Part shown: piece after piece, positions 16,644-25,267 of the stretch
Numbering within the stretch: the stretch's first letter is position 1
Layout of the letters: each line of letters starts with the position of its first letter
NCBI RefSeq assembly: GCF_015711645.1
Contig: NZ_JABTEX010000004.1
Coordinates: 496,001 to 560,000 of the forward strand
From: Planomonospora sp. ID82291
GTDB lineage: Bacteria; Actinomycetota; Actinomycetes; Streptosporangiales; Streptosporangiaceae
Direction: 5' to 3'
DNA length: 64,000 nucleotides
Position numbers and translations under genes: made by a program
The notes under the pieces: model-generated
Database searches by the model: none
Told to the model about the DNA's origin: nothing
Seen by the model: the letters and a program-made list of their open reading frames with translations, nothing else

Positions 16644-17372
16644 TCAGCGGTGGCAGAGCAGGCAGTGCAGGGCGCGCTCCAGCGAGGCGGTGTCGCCGAC
16701 GGGGGCGGGCCAGGGCAGCCGGATCAGGATGGGGTCCGCGACGCCCGAGCGCACGGTGGCGCCGAACCTGTCCAGCTCCCAGAGCCAGACGTCGCCGGCG
16801 GGCTCGGAGAGCAGGGCGCCGAGCGCGGCCGAGAGGCGGTCGCGGTGGGCGGTGTTGACGTGGTGGACCATGCGCTCGGCCTCGGCCGCCAGCGGGTCGG
16901 GGGCGGCGTCGAGGTACTCCTCGGCGTCCAGGACCCCCGACTCCGGCCCGGTGAGGTAGATCACCTGGCCGACGTCCACCCGGAGCAGGCGCGGGCCGTC
17001 CCGGTGCTCCAGCACCTCGAACAGGGCCTCGTCGGGGCAGCGGTCGGCGATCGCGATCGCGGTCTCGCGCAGCTCCCGCTCCGGTACGGCCTGCACCCAG
17101 CCCTGCACCTTCAGCAGGCCCCGGGAGAGCTCCACCCCGCCGAGCGAGCGGCTCGCGGTCAGGTCCACGGTCACCACCGGCTCGTCCCGCATCCCGTGGA
17201 GCGGGTCACCCGGCAGGACGAGCAGCACCGGCCGCCCGGCCCGGTCCACCCCGCCGCGGGCGGACCACGCGGGCTCGGTCGTTCCCGCCAGGGACACGTG
17301 GGTGGGAACGGCGGTCGCGGCGAGGGTGCGGACCCGCTCGGGGACGGGCGGCGCGGTGACGGGCTGCTGCAT
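16644..17372 (-). CDS. DUF2470 domain protein (HugZ-like, probably iron regulated)
   Basis: A 242-residue cytoplasmic protein with an FMN-binding split-barrel-like N-terminal half (THVSLAGTTEPAWSARGGVD, then LLVLPGDPLHG) and a C-terminal DUF2470 domain (MVHHVNTAHRD region). HugZ-type haem oxygenases share this architecture, so haem or iron handling is likely, though not shown. The C-terminus ends in a HCLLCHR motif that could bind metal or haem. AAGGAG precedes the ATG by 10 bp. It diverges from rpsD, and two DtxR/IdeR-like iron boxes lie 38-71 bp upstream, supporting iron control. Confidence 0.8.
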   Translation of the reverse strand: MQQPVTAPPVPERVRTLAATAVPTHVSLAGTTEPAWSARGGVDRAGRPVLLVLPGDPLHGMRDEPVVTVDLTASRSLGGVELSRGLLKVQGWVQAVPERELRETAIAIADRCPDEALFEVLEHRDGPRLLRVDVGQVIYLTGPESGVLDAEEYLDAAPDPLAAEAERMVHHVNTAHRDRLSAALGALLSEPAGDVWLWELDRFGATVRSGVADPILIRLPWPAPVGDTASLERALHCLLCHR

Positions 17373-17409
17373 GGACCGGCTCTCCTTGAGATCTTGCGAC
17401 CGTTTCGTC

Positions 17410-17443
17410 TAAGGTAAGGCTAACCTCAGTTAGGCATACCTAA
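17410..17443. promoter_or_regulatory. tandem DtxR/IdeR-type iron boxes
   Basis: Box 1 (17410-17428) reads TAAGGTAAGGCTAACCTCA and matches the iron-box consensus TTAGGTTAGGCTAACCTAA at 16 of 19 positions. Box 2 (17430-17443) reads TTAGGCATACCTAA and matches the right 14 bases of the same consensus at 12. They sit in the divergent region between the DUF2470 gene and rpsD, only 16 bp before the rpsD start codon. Confidence 0.75.
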
Positions 17444-17459
17444 GCACAATGGAGTGACT

Positions 17460-18074
17460 GTGCGCTACACCGGACCCAAGGTGCGACTCTCCAGGCGCGC
17501 CGGCGTCCCGCTGACCCGCAAGGCCGTTCGCTACTTCGAGGAGCGTCCCTACCCGCCGGGTGAGCACGGCCGCAAGACCAACCGCCGGCAGACCGGCGAC
17601 TACGGCCTGCGGCTGATGGAGAAGCAGAAGCTGCGCTGGTACTACGACGTCTCGGAGCGGCAGATGCGCCGCTACTGGGACATGGCGCTGCGCAGCCCCG
17701 GCCGCTCCGGCGCGGAACTGGTGGTGCTGCTGGAGAGCCGTCTGGCCTCCCTGGTCCTGCGCGCCGGCCTCGCCCCGTCCATCTACGCCGCCCGCCAGTA
17801 CGTCACGCACGGTCACATCGCCGTGGACGGCCGGAAGGTGGACATCCCCAGCTACCTGGTCAAGCCGGGCCAGGTGATCACGGTGCGGGAGCGCTCCCGT
17901 GCCATGCAGCCGTTCGTCGCCGCGGCCGAGGGCGTCTACGCCGACGAGCGGACCGCCGCCTACCTGGCCGTCGACCACGCCGACCTGCGCTTCACCGTGG
18001 TCTCCCGGCCGCTGCGCGAGCAGATCGCCGTGCCGGTGGACGAGCAGCTGGTCGTGGAGTTCTACTCCCGCTGA
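17460..18074 (+). CDS. rpsD: 30S ribosomal protein S4
   Basis: Ribosomal protein S4 (204 aa), a primary 16S rRNA-binding protein. It has the expected start [12 protein letters not shown], the PYPPGEHG motif, the S4 RNA-binding domain around [14 protein letters not shown] to [11 protein letters not shown], and the terminal [10 protein letters not shown]. No zinc-binding cysteines are present. The GTG at 17460 has GGAG 5 bp upstream; a GTG two codons earlier is less likely. It stands alone rather than with rpsM, rpsK and rpoA; a lone rpsD is also known in Streptomyces. Whether it is the only S4 gene cannot be told. Iron boxes sit in its promoter region. Confidence 0.93.
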   Translation: MRYTGPKVRLSRRAGVPLTRKAVRYFEERPYPPGEHGRKTNRRQTGDYGLRLMEKQKLRWYYDVSERQMRRYWDMALRSPGRSGAELVVLLESRLASLVLRAGLAPSIYAARQYVTHGHIAVDGRKVDIPSYLVKPGQVITVRERSRAMQPFVAAAEGVYADERTAAYLAVDHADLRFTVVSRPLREQIAVPVDEQLVVEFYSR

Positions 18075-18094
18075 GCCGCGGGGCGCGGCCTTCC

Positions 18095-18147
18095 CGCCCG
18101 CTCCCGGTCGCGGGCGGTCTCACGGCCCGCTCCCGGTCGCGGGCGGG
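18095..18147. terminator. duplicated GC hairpin after rpsD
   Basis: Two hairpins follow the rpsD stop. The first has an 8-bp stem (CCGCCCGC/GCGGGCGG, loop TCCCGGTC); the second has a 6-bp stem and the same loop. They form a 22-bp direct repeat (18097-18118 and 18126-18147). A terminator role is inferred. Confidence 0.55.
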
Positions 18148-18201
18148 CTCCGCGTGCGGGCGCGAAGGCTCCCGGGATCGGAGGGCGGGGGCGGCCCGAG
18201 G

Positions 18202-18870
18202 TCATGACGGGTGCCCGTGGCCGCGGTCCCGGCCCGCCGGCCGGGTGCCGTAGCCGCCGATCCCCGACTCCAGCAGGCCGAAGGCCCGTTCGGCCTGCTC
18301 GCGCAGGTCCGGGGCGATGGAGCCGATGCCCTCCCCGGCGAGCATGCGCCGTACGGCGTAGCCGACCACGGCGCGCAGCGCGGCGCCGATCTGCGCGGCC
18401 ACGACGGCGGGGGCGAGATCGCCGGGGCCGGTGCCGAGATCCTCGGCGATCGCCTCGGCCATCAGCCGCTCCCGGGCCTCGTTCATCTCCCGGACGCGGG
18501 CGGCGAGCGACGGGGTGGTCTCGATCATCCGGACGAAGCCGTCGCCGCCCTCGTGGAAGCCGTACCGGTAGTGGCCGGTCTCCAGGGCGTCCAGGAAGTC
18601 GCGGCGCACCGCCGCCAGCACGCTCTCTCCCGGCCCGCGCTCCCGCACGATCCGGGCGAGCAGGCCCTCCACCTCCGGGGACCGGTCCAGGAGCAGGTCC
18701 TCCTTGGTCGCGAAGTAGTTGAAGACCGTGTTGACCGAGACGTCGGCGGTCCTGGCGACCTCGGCCACCGTCACGCTGTCGAACCCCCGGGCCAGGAACA
18801 GCCCCGTGGCGATGTCGGAGATGCGCTGCCGGGTCTCTCTCTTCTTGCGCTCGCGCAGGCCCTCGCTCAT
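18202..18870 (-). CDS. TetR family regulator of the adjacent ABC exporter
   Basis: A 222-residue TetR protein. The helix-turn-helix is at about residues 12-57 (RISDIATGLFLARGFDSVTV, then ADVSVNTVFNYFATKEDLL), and a helical ligand domain follows. It diverges from an ABC exporter whose promoter region contains an inverted repeat, so it is probably a local repressor that senses an exported compound. The C-terminal tail is Gly/Arg/His-rich. The ligand is unknown. Confidence 0.87.
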   Translation of the reverse strand: MSEGLRERKKRETRQRISDIATGLFLARGFDSVTVAEVARTADVSVNTVFNYFATKEDLLLDRSPEVEGLLARIVRERGPGESVLAAVRRDFLDALETGHYRYGFHEGGDGFVRMIETTPSLAARVREMNEARERLMAEAIAEDLGTGPGDLAPAVVAAQIGAALRAVVGYAVRRMLAGEGIGSIAPDLREQAERAFGLLESGIGGYGTRPAGRDRGHGHPS

Positions 18871-18895
18871 GACGCCATCCTAGGTGCGGGATCTA

Positions 18896-18931
18896 TTTTG
18901 CAGTCACTTAAAAATTAGTGTTACTGTAAAA
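18896..18931. promoter_or_regulatory. inverted-repeat operator of the TetR/ABC exporter pair
   Basis: TTTTGCAGTCAC (18896-18907) and GTTACTGTAAAA (18920-18931) are reverse complements at 10 of 12 positions, separated by 12 bp. The AT-rich region is unusual for this genome and lies between the divergent starts. Confidence 0.6.
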
Positions 18932-18945
18932 ATGGAGGCGATCAA

Positions 18946-19680
18946 ATGATCATGACATCGGGTCTGAGCAAGACCTTTCCGAACGGCGCCGAGGCCGTCC
19001 GGGGCGTGGACCTCACCGTGGAGGAGGGCGAGATCGTGGCCCTCCTGGGGCCCAACGGCGCAGGGAAGACGACCATCATGCGCATGCTGACCACCCTGCT
19101 CCGCCCCACCGCGGGCACCGCCACGGTCGCCGGGTGCGACCTGCTCGCCGACCCCCGCGGCGTGCGCGGGCGGATCGGCTACGTGTCCCAGGGCGGCGGG
19201 ATCGGCCCCGCCGAACCGGTGGGGGAGGAGCTCGAACTGCACGCCCTGCTCTACGGCATGCGTCCCGCGCAGGCGCGCGAACGGGTCGCGGAGACGCTGG
19301 AGCGGTTCGGCCTGACCCACCTGGCCGGTCTGCCGGGCGGCGCGCTCTCCGGCGGCCAGCGCCGCCGGTTCGACCTGGCGTTCGGCCTGGTCCACGGGCC
19401 GTCGCTGCTCTTCCTCGACGAGCCCACCACCGGCCTGGACCCGCAGAGCCGGGCCGACCTCTGGGACCACCTGCGGCGCCTGCGCCGGGAGCGGGGGCTC
19501 ACGGTCCTGCTGACCACCCACTACCTCGACGAGGCCGACGCGCTGGCCGACCGGCTGGTCGTCGTCGACCACGGCGCGGTCATCGCCGAGGGCACCCCGG
19601 CGGAGGTCAAGGGCGACGCGGCCACCCTCGACGAGGCCTTCCTGGCCCTCACCGGCCGTTCCCTGCGGGAGGCGGCGTGA
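18946..19680 (+). CDS. ABC exporter ATP-binding protein (DrrA-like)
   Basis: A 244-residue ATPase of the daunorubicin-resistance type. Walker A is GPNGAGKTT, the signature is LSGGQRRR, Walker B is LLFLDEPTTGLD, and the switch histidine is in TTHYLDEAD. The ATG at 18946 follows GGAGG by 7 bp. It is coupled by a 4-bp overlap (GTGA) to the permease gene and controlled by the divergent TetR gene. With the permease it should export a drug or lipid-like molecule. Confidence 0.9.
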   Translation: MIMTSGLSKTFPNGAEAVRGVDLTVEEGEIVALLGPNGAGKTTIMRMLTTLLRPTAGTATVAGCDLLADPRGVRGRIGYVSQGGGIGPAEPVGEELELHALLYGMRPAQARERVAETLERFGLTHLAGLPGGALSGGQRRRFDLAFGLVHGPSLLFLDEPTTGLDPQSRADLWDHLRRLRRERGLTVLLTTHYLDEADALADRLVVVDHGAVIAEGTPAEVKGDAATLDEAFLALTGRSLREAA

Positions 19681-20447
19681 AAGGCATGAAAGGTATGAAA
19701 GACGTGAGCGGCATGAGCGGCGTGGTCCGCGAGACCTGGCTCGTCTTCCGGCACGCCACCCGCGCCGCCCTGCGGCAGAAGGCCGGTCTCGTCTTCGGCG
19801 CGCTGCAGCCACTGCTCTACCTGGTGCTGTTCGGCCCGCTGTTCACCGCCGTCGGCACCTGGGAGGTGCTGGTCCCCGGCCTGCTGGCCCAGCTCGGCCT
19901 GTTCAGCGCGGGCCTGGCCGGGTTCGGCATCGTCTTCGACGTCCGGTCCGGCGCGCTGGAGCGGCTGCGGGTGACCCCGGCCCACCGGGCGGCCCTGCTG
20001 CTGGGCCGGGTCCTGGGCAGCTCGCTGACGCTGCTCCTCCAGTCGGCCGCGCTGGTCGCGGTCGGCTACGCCTTCGGCCTGCGCGCGCCGCTCCCGGGCG
20101 TGCTGGCCGGGCTCGTCCTCATGGCGCTCCTGGGAGTCGGCCTGGCGGCGCTGTCCAACGCGATCGCGCTCACCATGAACCCGGACCTGTTCGCCCCGGT
20201 CATGAGCACCGTGGTCGTCCCGCTCACCCTGCTGTCCGGCGCGTTCCTGCCCATGTCCATGGCTCCGGCCTGGCTGGACGCGCTGTCGCGGGCCACGCCG
20301 TTCCGCTACGCGGTGGAGGCCGTCCGCGACCTGTTCGCCGGCCGCTACCTGACGCCGACCGTCGGGGTCGGCGTCGCGGTCACCGTCGTCCTCGCGGCGG
20401 TCTGCGCGGTGGCCGGCACCCGGGTCTTCAACCGGGTGAACGCCTGA
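19677..20447 (+). CDS. ABC-2 type exporter permease (DrrB-like)
   Basis: A 256-residue permease with about six membrane helices. Typical blocks are QPLLYLVLFGPLFTAV near the first helix, ERLRVTPAHRAALLLGR in the cytoplasmic loop, and LSGAFLPMSMAPAWLDALSRATPFRYAVEAVRDL near the C-terminus. The GTG start at 19677 overlaps the ATPase stop; the start region repeats KGMKGMK, so ATGs 9 or 15 bp later are possible. It partners the preceding ATPase. Confidence 0.88.
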   Translation: MKGMKGMKDVSGMSGVVRETWLVFRHATRAALRQKAGLVFGALQPLLYLVLFGPLFTAVGTWEVLVPGLLAQLGLFSAGLAGFGIVFDVRSGALERLRVTPAHRAALLLGRVLGSSLTLLLQSAALVAVGYAFGLRAPLPGVLAGLVLMALLGVGLAALSNAIALTMNPDLFAPVMSTVVVPLTLLSGAFLPMSMAPAWLDALSRATPFRYAVEAVRDLFAGRYLTPTVGVGVAVTVVLAAVCAVAGTRVFNRVNA

Positions 20448-20456
20448 GGGGCGTCC

Positions 20457-22244
20457 CTATCCCCGGCCGGAGCCCGCCCCGGCGGCCGCGGGGAGGGTGA
20501 GGGTGAAGGTCGAGCCCTCACCCGGGGTGCTGGCGGCCGTCAGGGAACCGCCGTGGGCCTGGGCGATCGTCCGGGCGAGGGACAGTCCCAGGCCCATGCC
20601 CCGGATGGCGTGCTCCTTGGCGAAGCGGGCGCGGTAGAAGCGGTCGAAGATGTGCGGCAGTTCGTCGGCCTCGATGCCGGCTCCGGCGTCGGTGACCGCG
20701 ATCGACACGTCCTCCCCGTTCTCCCCGGCGGCGGAGGCGCGCACGGCGACCGGCGCGCCCGCGGGGGAGAACTTGATCGCGTTCGACAGCAGCCCGCCCA
20801 CCGCCCGCACCAGCAGATCGCGGTCGGCGTTCACGGAGCCCACGTCCGCGTCGAGACGGACCCGGACGGGGTGGCCGCCGGACTCCCGCGCCTCGCCCGC
20901 CGTCGCCCGCACCGCCTCGTCGAGGATCCGGCGCACCGGGACCTGGGCCGGTTCGACGGCCAGCGGCCCGCTCTCGATCGTGTTCACCGCCAGCAGGTCC
21001 TCGACCAGGTGCTGCAGCTGCCCCGTGCTGCGGACCATGGCCTGCAGCATCCTGCGCTGGCGTTCGCTGACGGGTTCGGCGTCCTCGTCGGTGAAGATCT
21101 CCAGATATCCGGAGATGCTGGTCAGCGGGGTCCGGAACTCGTGGGAGACGGTGGCGACGAAGTCGCTCTTGGCCTCGTCGAGCTCCCGCAGGCGGGTCAC
21201 GGTGGCCTGCTCGGCGATGTACGCCTCCCGCAGCGCCGCTTCGGCGCGCCGCCGGCCGGTGATGTCGTGGACGAACGCGTTGAACGTCCACTCGCCCCCG
21301 TCCTGGGCGGCCCACACGACCAGCTCGATGGGGAACTCGCTCCCGTCGGGCCGCCATCCGGTCAGCTCCAGCCGCCGGCCCAGGACCTTCGACTCCCCGG
21401 TCAGCAGGAACCGGATCCGGCCCGCCTGGTCGGCGGCTCGGTAGCGGGGCGGCACGATCATCTCGTGCAGCGGCCGGCCCAGCACCTCGTCGCGCGAGCG
21501 GTGGAACATGCGCTCGGCCGCGGAGTTCCAGTCGGTGATCAGCCCGGCGGCGTTCATGGAGACGAACCCCTCCAACGAGGTCTCGATCACCTGCTGCAGC
21601 CGCTGGCGGCTGTTCTCCAGCATCTGGTGGGCCCGCCTGCGGTCGATCACCCGGCCCAGCTGGTGGCCGAGGCTGGCCATCACCCGCAGCAGCGTCTCGT
21701 CCCGGGGGACCACCTGGTCGGAGAAGAACTCCAGCACGGCCGCGACCCCGTCGGCGGCCACGATCGGGAACGCGAAGACCGCCCGCACCCCCAGATCCCG
21801 TTCCTGCCGGGCGCGGAGGACGAACGGGTCACGGCTCATGTCGGACGACCAGATCGGCTGCCCCGTGGTGATGACCTGGCCGATGGTGCCGGCGCCGGGC
21901 GGGAAGTGGGCGCGGGCGGTGGCCTCCTGCAGGACCGGGAAGCGCTCGATCGCGCCGACCCACAGTCCGGAGGAGACGAAGTCGTCCCCGATGTCGGCGG
22001 GCACGCACAGGTGCCCCAGCGGCCAGCCGGTCAGCTCGCACACGGCCGCCAGCGTCGCACGCGCCGCCGGCTCCAGCTCGTGGACGGTGCCGGCCACCGC
22101 GGTGACGTTGTCGAGCAGCGCCTGCAGCGCCGCCTCCCGTTCCACCTCCGGCACGGGCCCGTCTCCCTTCACCCCGATGACCTGTGCCCCCAGAGACGGC
22201 GATAGCGCCCGTCCCCCGTCAACTTCGGGCAACGAAACGGCCAT
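20457..22244 (-). CDS. GAF-PAS sensor histidine kinase (orphan)
   Basis: A 595-residue soluble kinase. A GAF domain covers about residues 45-205 (CELTGWPLGHLCVPA to ASLGHQLGRVIDRR) and a PAS domain about 212-335 (QRLQQVIETSLEGFVSMNA to GGEWTFNAFVHDITGR). The phospho-acceptor histidine in VSHEFRTPLTSISGY is near 367, and the ATPase domain ends with DRFYRAR and GLGLSLARTIAQAHGG. No membrane helix is seen, so it senses a cytoplasmic cue, perhaps redox state or a small ligand. No response regulator is adjacent. It is convergent with the ABC permease gene. Confidence 0.9.
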   Translation of the reverse strand: MAVSLPEVDGGRALSPSLGAQVIGVKGDGPVPEVEREAALQALLDNVTAVAGTVHELEPAARATLAAVCELTGWPLGHLCVPADIGDDFVSSGLWVGAIERFPVLQEATARAHFPPGAGTIGQVITTGQPIWSSDMSRDPFVLRARQERDLGVRAVFAFPIVAADGVAAVLEFFSDQVVPRDETLLRVMASLGHQLGRVIDRRRAHQMLENSRQRLQQVIETSLEGFVSMNAAGLITDWNSAAERMFHRSRDEVLGRPLHEMIVPPRYRAADQAGRIRFLLTGESKVLGRRLELTGWRPDGSEFPIELVVWAAQDGGEWTFNAFVHDITGRRRAEAALREAYIAEQATVTRLRELDEAKSDFVATVSHEFRTPLTSISGYLEIFTDEDAEPVSERQRRMLQAMVRSTGQLQHLVEDLLAVNTIESGPLAVEPAQVPVRRILDEAVRATAGEARESGGHPVRVRLDADVGSVNADRDLLVRAVGGLLSNAIKFSPAGAPVAVRASAAGENGEDVSIAVTDAGAGIEADELPHIFDRFYRARFAKEHAIRGMGLGLSLARTIAQAHGGSLTAASTPGEGSTFTLTLPAAAGAGSGRG

Positions 22245-22283
22245 CGGCCGACGCCGTGCGACCGCCGCCCGGCGCAGGCGGTG

Positions 22284-23276
22284 CTAGACGGGCGGCCGGG
22301 CCGGTCCCGCCACGACGTCGCGGGGCTCCGCGCCGTCGAGGTGGCGGCGGACGTTCTCCACGGCGGCCAGGGCGATGCGCACGAGCGTCTCGCGGGTGAC
22401 GGCTCCGGCGTGCGGGGTGAGGACGACGTTGGGGGCGCCCAGCAGCCGCGCGCCGGGCGGCGGAGGCTCGGGGTCGAACACGTCGATGCCCGCGGCGGCG
22501 AGCCGGCCGTCCTCCAGCGCGGCGGCGAGCGCGTCCTGGTCGATCAGCGGCCCGCGCGCGGTGTTGACGACGATGGCCGTGGGCTTGAGCAGGGCCAGGC
22601 GGCGGGCGTCCAGGAGGTGCCGGGTGCCCTCGTTGAGCGGCGCGTGCAGGGTGACGACGTCGGAGGCCCGCAGGAGCTCCTCCAGCCCGGTCCACCGCGC
22701 GCCGGTGCGCTCCTCGACGTCGCGCGGCGCGCGGCGCGGAGAGCTGTAGAGGACGGTCATGTCGAAGGCGGCGGCCTTGCGCGCCACGTCGCGGCCGATG
22801 TGGCCGAGTCCGACGACGCCCAGGGTCTTGCCGGCCAGTTCGGTCAGGTGCGGGCGGAGGCGGGGCAGCGCCCAGTCGCCCTCGGTGAGCGCGGTGTGGG
22901 CGGGCACGATCCGCTTGGCGCAGGCCAGGATGAGGGCGAAGGCGTGCTCGGCGACGCTGTTGCCCTCCGCCCCGCTGGAGGCGATGGTGCACACCGCGAC
23001 GCCGCGCCGCGTCGCGGCGGCGAGGTCGACGTGGTCGTACCCGTGGCCGACGCACTGGACGAGCTCCAGCGACGGGGCGGCCTCCAGGTGGTCCGCGCCG
23101 ACCGGGCTCAGCGCGGTGACGATCACGTGGGCGGCGGTGAGGGCCTCCGGGTCCTCTCCGGCGGACTCCACGACGGTGACGTGCGCGCGGTCGGCGAGCA
23201 GCCCGGCCAGGGCGGCTCCCGCCGCACGGCCGCCGACCTGCGGGGGGATGACGGCCAGGACGTTCTTGCGGGACAC
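22284..23276 (-). CDS. D-isomer-specific 2-hydroxyacid dehydrogenase
   Basis: A 330-residue NAD-dependent dehydrogenase of the D-2-hydroxyacid family. The cofactor motif is GVVGLGHIGRDVA. Catalytic residues are visible in VNTARGPLIDQDAL (Arg), GIDVFDPEPPPPG (Glu/Asp region) and LTPHAGAVT (His). It probably reduces or oxidises a small 2-keto or 2-hydroxy acid; phosphoglycerate dehydrogenase-like or glyoxylate-reducing activity are alternatives. The GTG at 23276 (SRKNVLAVIPP) gives the normal N-terminus and follows AAGAACGT rather than a strong site. Confidence 0.87.
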   Translation of the reverse strand: MSRKNVLAVIPPQVGGRAAGAALAGLLADRAHVTVVESAGEDPEALTAAHVIVTALSPVGADHLEAAPSLELVQCVGHGYDHVDLAAATRRGVAVCTIASSGAEGNSVAEHAFALILACAKRIVPAHTALTEGDWALPRLRPHLTELAGKTLGVVGLGHIGRDVARKAAAFDMTVLYSSPRRAPRDVEERTGARWTGLEELLRASDVVTLHAPLNEGTRHLLDARRLALLKPTAIVVNTARGPLIDQDALAAALEDGRLAAAGIDVFDPEPPPPGARLLGAPNVVLTPHAGAVTRETLVRIALAAVENVRRHLDGAEPRDVVAGPARPPV

Positions 23277-23666
23277 GTTCTTCTCCTGTGCGGGATTCGG
23301 GCCGCGGGTGCGGGTGCGGGTGCGGGTGCGGGTGCGGGTGCGCGAGGGCGGACCGCGTGACCGCGTGACCGCGGACGCGGGCCGTACCAGGGTTCGGGAC
23401 GCGGGTTCGGCGATGCGGGTTCGGTGACGCGGGTTCGGCGACGCGGCCGGTGGACGGACTCCGGGCAGGACCGATGATCGCGGCAACGGCGTCCGGGCGT
23501 CCACCCCGCGACGCCGTCCCGTGACGCCGTCCCGTGACGTGCGGAGGCGGGGACCGGTGACGCGCGATGGTGCGGGCCGGAGAAATTCCCGGCCGTCGGG
23601 CCGACTGGATCCTCAGGTCCGGTCCCGTCACGCCGATCTGCTTCCGTGAGGGCATAAGGAGCGATA
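23277..23666. repeat. 390-bp repeat-rich gap upstream of the chemoreceptor gene
   Basis: No gene is seen here. It holds six perfect copies of GCGGGT (23304-23339), then about three copies of a GCGGGTTCGG-type unit around 23400-23445, then a doubled GACGCCGTCCCGT near 23510-23536. The divergent promoters of the dehydrogenase and chemoreceptor must lie here; I cannot place them with confidence. Confidence 0.75.
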
Positions 23667-24746
23667 ATGATGAAATTCTGGCGATCTCGCCGCGGAGCCG
23701 CCGACGTCCACCCGATGATGCAGTCCCGAGAGTCGCTGATGGCGGCGCTGGACAAGGCGCCCGCGGTGCTGCTGATCGTGGACGAGGCGGGGGAGGTCGT
23801 GTACCGCAACCAGGCGGCCGAGCGGCTCATGAAGGAGAGCGCGGAGACCTACGGGGTCGAGGCGTTGCTGATGCTGGCGGACGCCCTCAAGAAGGACATC
23901 CGCACGGCCAGGTCCTTCCCGTTCAGCAAGGTCAACCTGACGGACTTCAACGGCCAGACGACCCACGGATCGTCCACCTACGACCGCATCCCCGGCGGCT
24001 ACATCCTGACATGGGGCGATTCCACGAAGCAGGCCCGCACGGAGGAGGCGCTGAGCCAGCTGAGCCAGGAGCTCTCCACGGCCAGCTCCCACCTCGCCGA
24101 GGCCGGTGAGGAACTCGTCCGCACGGCCGGGGAGAGCGCGAGCCGGGCGGAGACCGTCTCGCACAGCTCCACCGAGCTGAGCGAGAGCATCCGGGAGATC
24201 TCCCAGGGGGTCAGCAGCGCGGCGTCCAGCACCACGACCGCCGCCGACTCGGCGCGCGACGCGACCCGCCGGATGGAGCAGCTGCAGGAGTCGAGCCGGC
24301 AGATCGGCAGCATCACCAAGCTGATCACCGAGATCGCCGAGCAGACCAAGCTGCTCGCCCTGAACGCGACCATCGAGTCGGCGCGCGCCGGTGAGATGGG
24401 CAAGGGCTTCGCGGTCGTGGCGTCCGAGGTCAAGGACCTGGCCGCCCGTACGGCGGAGGCCACCGCGCAGATCACCGACATGATCGACGGCATCCAGGCG
24501 GAGAGCACCCAGGCCGCCGAGGGGATCTCCGGGATCGCCGGGCTCATCAACACCGTGGCCGAGCAGCAGACGCTGATCGCCACCACGGTGGAGGAGCAGA
24601 GCGCGACCAGCGCGGAGATGTCCCGCGGGATGGTCGCGGTCGCCGAGTCCGGGCAGTCCGCCGCCCGGGCCGCCGAGACCGTGCTCGCCGCCGCGGCGGC
24701 GCTGAAGGACCAGGCCACCCGGCTCACCGCCGTCATGCACGGCTGA
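23667..24746 (+). CDS. soluble methyl-accepting chemotaxis protein with PAS-like sensor
   Basis: A 359-residue chemoreceptor without membrane helices. A short PAS-like domain (about 25-115; [20 protein letters not shown]) leads into a long coiled-coil signalling domain. The hairpin tip reads [20 protein letters not shown], then [20 protein letters not shown]. It would signal to a CheA kinase, none of which is in the window. A soluble receptor implies an internal cue such as redox or haem. Its presence suggests either flagellated spores, as in some Streptosporangiaceae, or a non-chemotactic signalling use. AAGGAG precedes the start. Confidence 0.88.
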   Translation: MMKFWRSRRGAADVHPMMQSRESLMAALDKAPAVLLIVDEAGEVVYRNQAAERLMKESAETYGVEALLMLADALKKDIRTARSFPFSKVNLTDFNGQTTHGSSTYDRIPGGYILTWGDSTKQARTEEALSQLSQELSTASSHLAEAGEELVRTAGESASRAETVSHSSTELSESIREISQGVSSAASSTTTAADSARDATRRMEQLQESSRQIGSITKLITEIAEQTKLLALNATIESARAGEMGKGFAVVASEVKDLAARTAEATAQITDMIDGIQAESTQAAEGISGIAGLINTVAEQQTLIATTVEEQSATSAEMSRGMVAVAESGQSAARAAETVLAAAAALKDQATRLTAVMHG

Positions 24747-24831
24747 CCGGCCCCGCGCCGCACCCGGCTCCGCGCCGCACCCGGCTCCGCGCCGCACCCG
24801 GCTCCGCGCCGCACCCGGCTCCGCGCCGCAC
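24747..24831. repeat. 17-bp tandem repeat (5 copies)
   Basis: CCGGCTCCGCGCCGCAC is repeated five times, the first copy with one change, starting immediately after the chemoreceptor stop codon. The unit can fold on itself (GGC/GCC runs). Downstream, up to 24960, similar GC-rich half-repeats (CGCGTCGTGGCCCG) occur twice. Confidence 0.9.
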
Positions 24832-24963
24832 CCGGCCCCCGACCGCTCGACGGCCGGGGGCCGCAGCGCGTCGTGGCCCGTCCCGCGGGCCCGCCGTACC
24901 GCGTCGTGGCCCGCCCCGTACGGCCCGCCGCGGCGCGCAGGGCCCGCCGGGGCGGCCCGTCGC

Positions 24964-25218
24964 CTACCGCGGCGGGCCGTACGGCTCGATGGGCGGGTCG
25001 GCGTGGGGCCCGCCCCCGGCCTCCGGATCCACCCGGCGGGCGCCGGCCTCCGTCACGCGCAGGACGTACAGGCCCCGGGCCGGGTCGATCGCGACCAGGC
25101 CGTAGCCGGTGTCGACCTCCTCCTCCGGCAGCCCGAGCTCCTCCATGGCCCGCGCCAGCGTCGCCTCGGCCGCCAGGCGCACCGTCACCATCCGCACGGG
25201 ACCGCCGATCGTCCGCAC
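24964..25218 (-). CDS. small protein paired with S8 protease
   Basis: An 84-residue protein of unknown function. The middle reads as strand (MVTVRLAAEA), helix (TLARAMEELGLPEEEV), then two strands (GYGLVAIDP, GLYVLRVTEAGARRV), ending in a Gly/Pro tail. It follows the S8 protease gene by 49 bp on the same strand. The compact strand-helix-strand pattern is reminiscent of subtilisin propeptide (inhibitor I9-like) domains, so it could be a chaperone or inhibitor supplied in trans. That is speculation from context. The GTG at 25218 or the ATG at 25191 may be the start. Confidence 0.6.
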   Translation of the reverse strand: MRTIGGPVRMVTVRLAAEATLARAMEELGLPEEEVDTGYGLVAIDPARGLYVLRVTEAGARRVDPEAGGGPHADPPIEPYGPPR

Positions 25219-25267
25219 CGCGCGGGCCCGGCCTCCGGCCCGGCCTCCGGGCCGGGCTCCACCGGCG

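Noticed and set aside
17430-17443. Zinc (Zur) box controlling an alternative S4
   Set aside because: The TTAGG/CCTAA pattern fits the DtxR/IdeR consensus; a Zur site would be TGAAAATGATTTTCA-like.
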